Origin: Lonicera japonica
Taxonomy: Eukaryota > Streptophyta > Magnoliopsida > Dipsacales > Caprifoliaceae
Direction of reading: 5' to 3'
Length of the DNA: 64,000 bases
Assembly: GCA_021464415.1 (NCBI GenBank)
Contig: CM038466.1
Coordinates: 31,092,833 to 31,156,832, forward strand
Shown piece after piece: positions 12,740 to 23,800 of the stretch. Within the stretch, counting starts at the first letter, position 1; each line of letters opens with the position of its first letter. The notes beneath the pieces were generated by a model. The model saw only the letters and a list, made by a program, of their open reading frames with translations. It had not been told where the DNA came from and made no database searches. The translations under genes were made by a program, and so were the position numbers.

Positions 12740-12762
12740 CTTTCCTAGAGACGGTACCAAAC
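12740..12762 (-). other. Putative primer binding site of the gypsy element
   Basis: On the minus strand, directly inside the 5' LTR, the sequence reads GTTTGGTACCGTCTC. This is the position and TTGGTACCGTC-type form found in many plant gypsy elements. Which tRNA would prime is not clear. Confidence 0.5.
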
Positions 12763-15286
12763 TATTGGTGCGAAAAACTAGAACGGGTTTACTTCGACCA
12801 AACATTTAAATGATTGATGCAATGAATGAAATAACAAAGACTTGAACTAAGAAAGACAAAAATGTATAGAGGAGTTTCGCCTCATATGAAAATATGGGTT
12901 AGTCCTGTTCTTGTAAATAGAGTTGTGAGTTCGGGCTGCTTTGTATAATAATGATTTAATTTGTATTTGTGAACACCTCATTTTGCGATCTTCGCAAGAA
13001 TCCCGATCTCTAAGGAAATGAGCACCCATGAATGCACAAGCATTCATAAATGCACACATACTATGTATATGTGATACATGTCAAAAAATGAAGCAAAAAT
13101 GACACTTGGACGAGAAGTTACGAGAATTACCAGAAACTGCCAGAACCGAGAGCCGTCAATCTTGTGAAAACTTGTATAATGAGAGTTATTGATTCTGATC
13201 ATCCTTAAACTTTGAGAGTTGTTATTTAATGCCATAAGGAGTAACATACTCATAAATCAGCTCGATCCGACGGCCGGATCTCCGAAAATTCAGAAAACTA
13301 GAAGTTCAGTTTGGGTAATCAAAATGAGGCCTTTTTGAAGTACAAATGAGGTCAAATTTGGTCATTAAGTGGGTTTTATCATGAGAAACAACATATTAAA
13401 AAATCAAATCAATCCGATACTCGGTTTGGCCAAAACAGCAAAAACCATTCTAGCCATAAAGTGTCTGTCGTGTGGACAGTTGCCTCAGGGCACAAAGTGT
13501 TTGTGTCACGTGGATAGTTGCTCCAGAGAAACTGTCCACATGACAAAGCTCTCCTGGCCTAGTCATTTTTATTTGTTAGATATAAATACATCTGCACTGA
13601 TCCCATTTGAAGCATCAGTCAGTTCTGGGTTTTTGGGAACAGTGCTCTAAAATAGTATTATACTATTTTCAAGGTTTTCAGGTAATATATATTGCAGTCT
13701 GGCTTTATTTATTTATCTTCCTTTATTTATTTATCTGTCTTTATTTTATCAGTTATAATTGATCAATCGCATGTAATTTTTTTTGTTTATTTCAAAATCA
13801 GTCCATATTTCATATTTAAACCTTGTTTTCAAAACCAAAGGCGTGGAGCGAGCTGTAACAATTTTTAAACATATTTTTATCAGTTAAAATTACAAAATTT
13901 CGGTTTTATCAGTCTCGGCTCACAAAGGAATCACTAAGTGTTTGTACCAAATTTAATCTATAAATCGCGGTGCTTACATAAATATCCAATATGAGAGTAC
14001 TAGATTCGTCAATGTCAGTTTAAGTAATTAAACTGTGGTACACTATTGGCAAACGAATATCGAGGATTGCTGGATATCCAATTCCAAATTGAATTAGCTT
14101 TCGAAAAGCCCTGAACTTTACCAAAAATACTTGTTTTGCTATTTATCATTATCAAAATCATTTTTCAAACCACACATACACACTGATTTCTAAAATCAAA
14201 GGGTGAAATGCGAAGCACACACTTTCTATCCTTACCCCCAAATCCCATTTTTTCCTAAAATTATGGACCGATATGCGATAATATCAATAAGTATGTGAAT
14301 CTTCGATTATAAATACGCGCATATTCTACTTAAAGATCGAAAGGGTGAATTTGGTGCCTTAACACCTTTCCGATTCGTAACTTAATCCCCGAACCTTCGA
14401 ATTAACTAATTTCGCACTAATTGTGTTTAAGAGGCCATTTAATCCATAAATGTTCATCTTTTACACATATTTTTTTTAGTAAAACAAACTGGCGACTCTG
14501 ATTTTCTTTACAAATCATCACATTTCTTTATAATAAAACGAACCATTTCTTAAATGAACTGGAAAACCGGAGGAATTGCCGCCCGCGAGGGACTGACGTC
14601 GAAAGTGCTGGTTCTCACAGTATTACAGGCTAACAAGGTTTCTCTAGCTATGCTATTCTTGCAAGATTACAATGGAAGTATTACTAGGACATGCATAGTC
14701 TAGCTTTCCTGTGCTAGGAGCTCTGTCGTATGTTTTTTTAGCTTTATCTCTCTGTATCTCTCTTTTATAATAAAAGCTTGATTATTTGGTTCTTTATCTA
14801 TTATTGTCTGGTTGTCGAGGCGAGTAAATGCTTCCCCTATATATATGACAAAAAGGAAGCATGTAAAAGAGCTATTAGAATAAGTCTGATGCTATCCCTA
14901 ATCATCACTGACTCTGACGTTGCTTCTCCATAGATTCCGGTGCATTAAATGCAGTTGTTGTGCCTTTAATGAAGTTGAGGGAGGCTCTGTAGCATTGGTG
15001 GAGTTGGCAGTAGCCGCACATGTTGTTTGTACTTTTTTTGACACACTGGTTGGTCAGAAAACTCCGGAGCTCGCTGGAAGAGCTTAGACCTTCGAGCTCC
15101 ATAACCTATTGTACGAAAATAGCCTTTGGGTTGAATGCCCACATTCTCTAGAGCTCTGGCCTCCAGGTGGCATTTGAGTAGAGTTCTCAAGCTTTCTCTA
15201 TTGTAACGGACTAGGATGTTGACGCGAGAGGCCACGCGATTGCTTGTAGTTGGTGGAGCGGATTAATTTATTAATTTGCTCCATTA
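12763..15286 (-). repeat. 5' LTR of the gypsy element, split by an LTR-like insert
   Basis: Left part 12763-12967 and right part 14625-15286 align with the 3' LTR at 3738-4614. The insertion at 12968-14619 sits at the GTATT of the TTGTATTACA site that is intact in the other LTR, so the empty site is known. Terminal TG and CA have mutated to TA in this copy. Confidence 0.85.
12968..14619 (+). mobile_element. Solo LTR-like insertion, TGTGAACACC family, copy 2
   Basis: Starts TGTGAACACC and ends TTCTCACA, with a perfect 5 bp target duplication GTATT (12963-12967 and 14620-14624). It aligns with copy 1 at 7145-8366 at both ends but is ~430 bp longer, with an extra block around 13440-13900. No proteins are encoded. 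Confidence 0.85.
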
Positions 15287-17550
15287 TTAATTAATAAACT
15301 AACATACTTATTTTACCCTTAAATTTGTAATTTTTCGTTATAAAAAGAAAATTATAACCTTAATCTCCTTTCGCCTTTGCTGCAATCACACCCCAACCCT
15401 AACCTACCATAACTAGTACCACTGCCCGCAATGTTTAACCAATTATGCCATTAATCATCAATCTCCTTTTTCCTATCATCGCCAATTGAATCCAAGGTGT
15501 TCAGAACACCTACTATTGTAGTAATACACGTGATTTTATTTAATTTCTAGAAAATATTTGTGTTTTGCTTTCACTAATTCAAAATGTTTATTGAACTGAA
15601 AATGCTTAATCACTATAAATAAATATAATCAAAATGGTGAATACTTATATTTAATCTATTTATTTATTGCGTTAGGAAACTTAATATATATATATATATA
15701 AATTGAAAATTCTAATACGCAACTCTATATCTATATAATAGGAGATAATAATTTTTGAATCTTAAAAATGAGAAATCATAAAGAATTATGTGACTGAGAC
15801 CTAAGCTATTTTTTTTAAATGGTCAAAAGTGTCTCTGCGACATGTTATGACTATATTTCGTGCACATGTAATACATGTACTATTTGAATATAATAAATTA
15901 AAGAAAAAAAGTTTTTAAAAAATGATATATAGTGTTGACCTAGAAGGTCTTAATTTTATTTTGATAATAATAATAACTTAATCATGTGTAGTTTAACAAG
16001 TTTCTTGATATAAGTTTATAATTCATTTACTTGGAAAAAAAAAGCATGGTTGTTCAAAGGAAGCATGACAATGATCGTTTAATCAATATCTGATCAAGTC
16101 AACATTGCATTGGACAAGTCAAGGAAATCAATTTCATCAATGTAATTCATGGAGAACAAAGATTAAAGAGTTATGCAAAAGCTTCAAGGCAAAAGCTTCA
16201 AGTGAAGATTAAATTGAATAAACAAATCAAAGTATTTAAAGACTCGACTATTCGACAATTAAGTGAATGCTTAGAATTTTATGTAAAGTTTCTTGATTGA
16301 TCATTTTTATAACTCAATCATGTTCATACATTATTATTAGATTAATCAAAATCATAGTTTGAATCTAAAGCCTTTGAAAACATCATTATACAAAAATCAG
16401 TTTTCAAATAAATTCATATTAAATGCAAATGATCATATTTTGAGTTTCTTGAAAATAGGTATCTTAGGAACTTATTTTTAAGGTCCTTAAAGCATTATAA
16501 TTGAATTTGGAACTAAATTGCAAAAGTTCAAAAATTAAAATTTTGGCCCAATGGACAGCAGCTATCAGTCAACTGATGCTTTAGAATATAGCCGTTGAAA
16601 ATCTGACCTTTTGTCATTTTTGGTACCAAACTTCTACCAAAACTAAAAAAACGGCTATATCATCTTTGGACTATATATTGGACATCCAAGACACATTTTG
16701 GCAAGCTTGGATCAATATAGAAACATATTTTTCATCTGTCTTTATCATTCAAAGATTCAAAAAATTATTTTGATCAATCAATCATTATTTGAGCTATAAA
16801 TCTTGATCAAATAAGATAACTCTAGTTTGAACTTCAAATTGTATCTATTAAGCACTTGAGAGAGTTATTGTTCATTGATGTGTATCAACAAACAATTAAG
16901 AATATTCATTTGTGAGAGATTAATCTATTATAATAACAAGAAGATAAATTTTTGTTGAGTGTTGTGAGAGGTAAATCTCACAAGTTAGCAAGAGTATTTT
17001 TTGTGTCAATGTTGTGGTAGAACAATACTTGTGGAGTGTAATGAGATAACAACACTTGTAGCGGTTTGATTTTCACCCAGAAGAAAATCGATTTTAGTGA
17101 AAATTCTCAGGAGTACTATTCGAGCGCGGACGTATGGTTTAGACAACCGAACTGCGAAAACAAAACGTTTTGAGCTTAAATCAGTTTAATCTTTCTAAAC
17201 TCAATTTCTCTATCTCTAGCCATTTATTTTATTGTTATATTATTGATTGAGATTGCCATTTATTAATAGCTCTTGAGTTTGTTTATTTTCTTTAATACAC
17301 TTGTTTAGTTAATTTGTTTTGCTTAAATTCTTTTAGAAAATTTTCAAATTTCACATTAAGTTTTAAAATCACTATTCACCCCTCTTCTAAGGTTGATTTC
17401 CGACCAACATATAATACAAAATCTTTACCTTCGCATATGAGAAAAATCATAAAATCTAAAAACCTGATCCGAATTTATGACTTTCAACATTATATATTAT
17501 TAGAATAGAATTTTGTACATACGCAAATACGCAATACGTGCGTTCGTATA
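15287..17550 (+). mobile_element. Helitron-like unit C, right part
   Basis: Resumes right after the gypsy element and aligns with units A and B (TAACATACTTATTTTACCCT, ATAAAAAGAAAATTATAACC, then the 15760-15935 block). It is interrupted by the solo LTR 15933-17409 and continues to about 17550. There its usual hairpin and CTAG end is missing. It forms the immediate upstream region of FVE. Confidence 0.5.
15933..17409 (+). mobile_element. Solo LTR, TGTTGACC...CCAACA family, copy 1
   Basis: Starts TGTTGACCTAGAAGGTC and ends GGTTGATTTCCGACCAACA. Flanks TATAG (15928-15932) and TATAA (17410-17414) match in 4 of 5 bases. The insertion point is intact in Helitron-like unit B near 3150. It shares its ends and much of its interior with 59174-60899 in the opposite orientation. 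The TTCACCCCTC...GACCAACA end is common in SIRE-type copia LTRs, but the lineage is not proven. Confidence 0.8.
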
Positions 17551-17718
17551 CGCAAGAGGATGAACTTGTTTTGAAGTGTGTGAACCGCCAAACCCTTGGC
17601 CCTTTCTAAGCAACCAAATAAAGAAAACGCTTAAACTCACCCAAGTTATTTTCACTGCACTCTTTTTGTAGGTCCTAGTCGTCTCTGTTCCTCGCTTGGA
17701 GAGAGGAGAGAAATTTCA

Positions 17719-17889
17719 ATGGAAGCTTCGCCATCGCCATCGACGTTGCCAAGGAAGAGAGGGAGACCAAAGGGCTCTACTTCCAAAATCAAAGAGGAAA
17801 AAGAAAGAGAAAAAGAAAGAGAAAGAGAGAGAGAGAAAGAGAAGCGAATAATAATAGTAATAACAGTAATGGTGGTGGAGCGAAAATGA
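17719..17889 (+). other. Frame-broken N-terminus of the FVE exon 1
   Basis: ATG 17719 opens a frame encoding a basic, AT-hook-like motif ([11 protein letters not shown]) and a Lys/Glu/Arg-rich stretch, then stops at TGA 17887. The conserved FVE body lies in a different frame, which is open from 17679 but has no ATG before 17886. The frames would join if the GA-rich run at about 17796-17842 differed by 2 bases, that is one GA unit. Arabidopsis FVE also has a KRGRxPK-type basic motif near its N-terminus, so the upstream frame looks like genuine coding sequence. Either this allele starts at 17886, or the run is miscounted or polymorphic. Confidence 0.75.
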
Positions 17890-20800
17890 GAGGAGGAGGT
17901 GGAGGTGGAGGTGAGAAGAAGAATATTGCGGTAGATGAGAAGTATAGTCAGTGGAAGGCTATTGTTCCTGTTCTTTATGATTGGCTCGCTAATCATAACC
18001 TAGTTTGGCCCTCTCTCTCTTGCAGGTTCACACATCTCTTTCTCTCTCTCTATATATATATGTATGCGTATGCCTTTTTATGTATGTATTTCTTTGTTTG
18101 TTTAAATTAATGATCGTTTATTTCTGTTACCATGCGAGTGTTTGTTTGTTTCGAAGGTTGGGGGTTTGCGTAGTTTGTTCGAAGTTCTGCTACTCTAATT
18201 CTAGGGTTTTTGTATTATTTTTAGGTTAAATTTCAGCTTTAGGATTTGCAGATGACTTTTGTCTCCCTCTGTGTATATGTCCGTATGTATTTGTCTTGAT
18301 TTCCTATCTGTGTAAAATATTTAGTGTTTTTATATTTGGGGATTATGGCTTTAAGCAGTCAATTTTAGGTTCTGCTACTCAAATTCTAGGGTTTTTATAT
18401 TATCCCTAAATTACAACATTTCTGTCTCTGTATATTTCTATCTATATATATATATCTATACTATATACTAAACACATTAAGGAGGTTTGGTATTGGTATG
18501 TGTTTAACGTGTACATGTGATTGTTTGTGTATATTTTTCCATTTGTGTAACAAATTTTCATTACTCTTGTCTACTGTTTATATTTATGCGATTGTGTGTT
18601 CGTTTTAATCGTTGGGGTTTTATTTTAATTATTTTTATGTATATGCATTTGTATGTATGGATGTGTCTTTAATTTTTTCAATAAAACTCTAGTCAAGGAC
18701 TAGAGCGGAAATTTTATTAAGAAATTGTAATGGGCTACGCAAATGGGGGTTACCCTCCCCAATCAAAATATCCCTTAAAAGGGATTTGAAGCTGAACCAA
18801 CGGGGATTTGATAAGTACTATGTCTTTATTTGTTTAAATTAATGATCGTCGTTAGTCTGTTATTACTGTTACTGTGCGAGCATTTTTTTTTTCTTCAATA
18901 TTTTGGGGGTTTATGTAGCTAGATGAAAGTTCTGCTACTCAAATTCTAGGGTTTTTATTTTGATTGTGTTTGTTGCTTGAATGTGATTTAGTGGGGTAAT
19001 CATTTTCTGAGGGGGAATTTTCGGAGTTTATATTTTACATTCTACAAATTCAAAGATTAAATTTCAGCTTTATTATTTACAGACAACATCTCTCTGTGTG
19101 TGCGCGCGCGCTTGTGTGTATATATGTGTTTGTATGTATATATGCATATGTTTGTTTTGTTCAAAATAATGATCATCATTATTCTGTTCCCTCTGTTTAG
19201 GTGAGTGCGAGTTTGTTTCAATCTTTGGAAAGTTGATGCAGTTAGTTTGACATTCTATTACTCAAATTCTGGGATTTCTATTTGATTTTAGTTCTGATTT
19301 CATTGTGTTTGTTGCTATAGTGTGAGTTACTGGAGTAATAATTTTCGGAGGGGACTTTAAAATTATATTTTACAAATTCTTAGGTTAGATTTAAGCTCTA
19401 TGATTTGTAGAATCAGAGGTTGTGCTCAGACCAGTGTTTTCAAAGGTGCTCCAAGGCGCGCATTGGGGCGTGCTTCACTGCGCCTCGAGAGAAAAACTCA
19501 TCAAAGCTCAATAGGAACAGAGTTTTGCACACTAAGCGCACGCATTTTGTTTGAGGCTTACGCCTTGTTGCTAAGGTGCACGCCTTTTGGCTGAGGCTTA
19601 AGCTTTTTGTGCATTTTTTTTATAAACCCTAAAAGACTAAACACTCCATCTAAACTCGAAACAGAGAGAGAGAAGAGTGGAAAAACGATTGAACAAAGAC
19701 TAATAAGTAACAACTATAACGAGAAACCGAGCAACACATACCAAATTTGAAGCCCTAGATTGTAGATGGAATCATCGATTTGAGCCTAAATCTCTTTGCG
19801 GTCCTCGATTGAGGCTTGATTGTGTTGGATGAAGCGTGATTTGGGTTTTGAGAGAGAAATTGTTTGATTTTTATGGGGGGAGAGCAGTGTTCTGAATAGC
19901 GTAAGTTCGCGCGCAACGTAGCGCGCTATAGCGCACATTTTCACCCCAACGCTTTGTAGCGGGCTCAGAATTGCGTATGGAACAAAAAGCGTAGGTATTT
20001 GGCTGACGTGGCATGCTATAGCGTGAATAGCGTACAGTACACTATTCTCATTTTTTGGAGAAAACGTACCCTATTTGAGAAAGGGGAAAGGTTGGTCAAA
20101 TATATGAGTTAAGTAGGTCAAATACATTTGAGAAAACGTACGTTATTTTCTCCTCCAGCCGTCTACTCTCCTAGGCACGCCGTCTCTCCTCTGTTCTCCT
20201 CTCTCCGCCGTTGACGTTGCTCTGCACGTCGTCTCTCCTCTCTGTCGTTCTTCATTGCTGCTTCTCCATCTCTGTCTGTCGTCTCTCCTCTGTTCGTGTC
20301 GTCTCTCTCTCCTCTGTTCGTGTTTCGACTCTCCATAATAAGGTATTTCTTGAACCCTAGGCTCGTTTTATTTGTGGCTGAGCCCTAAGCTCATTTTATT
20401 TGGTGACTGAGCCCTAAACTTTAGAACTTGATGTGTTTGAATTTGAATTTTAATGTTATTGTTATTTGAAGTGTTCTAATGAATTTTTACTAATGTTTTT
20501 TAGTATATTACTAATTTTTTTTTTAATTATTATGCTATTGGAGTCCTGAATAGCTTATGCTATACGCTACGCTATTTGCGCTACGCGCTTCCGGAACCAG
20601 AACGCTATTCCTTGTGCTATCGCTATTTAAAACATTGGGGGGGGGGGAGAGAGAGAGAGAGAGCAGCGTGTTTGGATTCTACAAAGGGGGGGAGGTTTAA
20701 ATTTTGATAAATTGCAACATACCCTTTAAGTTATTTAATTTAACACTTTACCCCTTAAACTAAAAAATCTGACATTAAAGAAAATTATTTTTATGAATAA

Positions 20801-23800
20801 TAATTATTTCTCTATTTTTTTAATATAAAAATACTTTGCGCGAAAGGCTTACGCCTCATTGCATTGAGGCTTACGCCTCGCTTTTGAACAAGCAAACGCC
20901 TAGACTTACGCTTTTGCCTTTTAAAACACTGGATCAGACAGCATAAAGAGGCATATGTATAATTATATATTTGTATATAATTCTTTATTTGGTCAAAATA
21001 ATTCTAGTCATTATCTTTCTGTGTTTATGAGAGTGCTGTTTGAATCTATGGGGGTTTATGCGGTTAGTTCGAACTTCTGCTACTCTAATTCTATGTTTTT
21101 ATTTTATTCTCAGTTTTATTTTGATTGTGTTTGTTGTTACAATGGGAGTTTGTGGGATAATCATTTTTGGACTTCGAAATTACGTTCTAGAAATTCTTAG
21201 GTTAAGTTTCAGACTTCTGCTTTATGATTTATAGAACCAAGGTTGTGATTAGACAGCAGAGGCATATGTATTTGTTGTGTATTTGATTAGAATAATATTT
21301 TGAGTCTGATTAGTTGCATTGTTGTATTCTCAAAAGTTTAATTATGGGTTATGCATCTGTTCTAGAATGTAATTGTTTAAATTAAGCACAAAAAGGCATA
21401 TGTATTCATTGTATCTTAACCATTAAGTGTGAATTTGTTTAAATTAATGATCGTGGTTAGTCTGTTCTCTACTTCTATATTTATGTGAGTGAGTTTTTGT
21501 TTCAGTAGTTGGCGATTTATGCAGTTAGTTTGAAGATCTTCTACTATAATTCTAGGGTGTTTATTTTATTTTTAGCTTTGTTTTGATTGCATTTGTATTT
21601 TAGTCTTAGTTCTATGTATATGCGTGTATGTACAATATATCTGTTATAAAGGATGATTTTTGAATCCGAAAAATGTACAAGGGATAACGTATTGGATGGT
21701 TGAGATCGAAAGATGTTTTCCAAGGGTTGATAATGCCTTTGCCACGGGTTACGTCTAGTGTGTATGCATTTGTGTATATTTGTTTAAAATAATTATTGTC
21801 ATTGCTCTGCTCTATATTTGCGAGTGCGTGTTTGTTTAATCCTTGGGGGTTTATGCAGTTAGTTCGAAGTTCTGCTTCTCAAATTATAGGGTTTATAGTA
21901 ATTTTAGTTTTAATGTGATTATGTGTGTTGCTAGAATGTGAGGGGTAATCATTTTCCGAGGGTGGATTTCAGACTATAAAATTACTTTCTAGAAATTCTT
22001 AGGTTAGGTTTCAGCTTTACGATTTGCAGAATCTGAGGTTGTAAGTAGACAGCATAGAGAGGCATATGTATTTATTGTGTATCTGATTAGAAGAATATTA
22101 TGAGTCTGATTAGTTGTTTGTATTGGCATTTACTATATGTTTAAAATTATTGATTATTGGCATTTACTATATGTTTGATTATGGATTATTGGATTGAGTC
22201 TTGTTGTTAATCCTTCTGTTAATGTTCTTGTGAGTAGGTGGGGTCCAGTTCTTGAGCAATCAAAGTTCAAGAATCGACAACGCCTATACCTTTCTGAACA
22301 GGCAAGTTATTTATCTCATATTATTTATTAAATGAAATATTTATGAGCGATCCTAAAAGTTCTTATTGAAACTGATTTTTGATTATTAAGTCACAATTAA
22401 TGGTGTTTATGTGTGTGTGTATATATATATTTCGTTTCTCTAATTTAAAGAAGTGGACCCCTAATTTTGGGAGGGAATATCAAACAGTAAAATATAGTAG
22501 CCATGTATTTATACCCAAATTTGGGATGGATTGAGCATTTATTTTGGTACCCTTTAATATTTAACCCATTACACAGTTAGATGGGAAGGAAATGCCAAAT
22601 CTTCTGCTTTCTTCTCTTATTTTTTCTTTCTATTATGAGTGAAACTCTGAACCCATTTGACGGAGTCTTACTTTATCTGTTGGAAGGTTATGATACCTAA
22701 TATTGATCCCAATTAACATGCCTTTTGTTTAACATGCTTACAGCCTCTTATATTCTTCTCTTGTTTACTTGCCTTTCTTTTGTTTGCCAGACTGATGGTA
22801 GAGATCCAAATACCCTAGTAATAGCAAATTGTGAGGTGGTTAAACCAAAGGTTGCAGCTGGAGATCATATAGCACATGTAAATTTCTTGTTCTTTGTATC
22901 ATTATCATACTTTTATTTTCTGCCCTTCAGTGGGTACTATGGTATGCATCATTTCTGAAGGAGTACTCTTATATCTTCTCCCTGATTACTTGATTTTCAG
23001 TTCAATGAGGAGGCACGCTCACCATTTGTGAAGAAGTACAAAACTATCATACATCCTGGAGAGGTATGAACCTCACAAACACATAAAGACGCATGAATAT
23101 AACCCCAGGGTGTGCATACTGTAAAACATAGCTTGTTGGTCAAATTTGATTCAGTTAATCGTTCTTTGTAACTTGTTTTCTTCAGTGGGGAAATACTATA
23201 ACTATGAATATAGATTGTAGTTTCAACTGGACGAAATGACCCCAACACTATTCGCAATCCTACACGACCAATTTTATAATCTGTCACAAGACTGACATAT
23301 CACGGACTCACATTGTGTGGGCCCTCAGCTCTGATACTGTGTATGTCAATATGTTCATCAGTACATGTATTAAACTTGTGTTACTTTCTTGCTTTTTAAA
23401 TTTCAATGATCTTGGTTTTCCTTGCCATGCTTTAATTGATGCAAGTATATAGTGTGGGTGAGAGAAGATAGGACATGAAATTCTGCATACTGTAAACTAG
23501 GTATAAATTGTGCCTACCCTTCTAAGAATTACTCATGCAGTCGTGCTTCCGGCAGTATCAACATTATCATCATTACAATTGGCCCTTGCCTATGGAAGTA
23601 TGGAACATTCAGGATTGTAGGGAATTACATGTGTGCCTACGATGCTATCCGTACTCATCAACATCTTTTTATCTATTTGTCATTATTAAATGGATTAATT
23701 TTATTTAGATAGGTATATATTCCCACATCTTTATGTATATATGCCTTTGTAATGTGTGAACTGTAGATTAGCCCTTAAATGAATTGTTACTTTGTGGTTG

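Larger units (their letters stand above)
3738..15286 (-). mobile_element. Decayed Ty3/gypsy (Tat-like) retrotransposon, nested
   Basis: The element lies on the minus strand. LTRs are 3738-4614 and 12763-15286, the latter enlarged by a nested insertion; without it they are ~870 bp each. Flanks CTAAT (3733-3737) and TTAAT (15287-15291) match in 4 of 5 bases. Reading leftward one finds gag, an Asp protease DTGA motif, reverse transcriptase and RNase H remnants, then an antisense ORF before the 3' LTR. Integrase is not seen. Many stops and a YVND in place of YVDD show it is dead. It is inserted in Helitron-like unit C, which resumes at 15287. Confidence 0.88.
18026..22237 (+). repeat. FVE intron 1: about six decayed tandem units
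   Basis: The 4.2 kb first intron contains about six related units, at roughly 18098-18270, 18830-19090, 19150-19430, 20985-21245, 21425-21600 and 21785-22080. Each starts with a GTTTAAATTAATGATC-like stretch. It is followed by a TGCGAGTG-like block and a GGGGGTTTATGCAGTTAG-like block. The next block is TCTGCTACTCAAATTCTAGG-like, then GATTGTGTTTGTTGCT-like. Several end with a TTAGGTTAAATTTCAGCTTT-like stretch and a GATTTGCAGA-like tail. The unit also covers the sequence just after the exon 1 donor. The run is interrupted by nested hAT miniature elements at 19432-20931. Confidence 0.7.

Noticed and set aside
17652..17996. 114-residue minus-strand frame rich in Ser/Leu/Ile
   Set aside because: It is the complement of FVE exon 1, with its GA repeat read as Ser/Leu.
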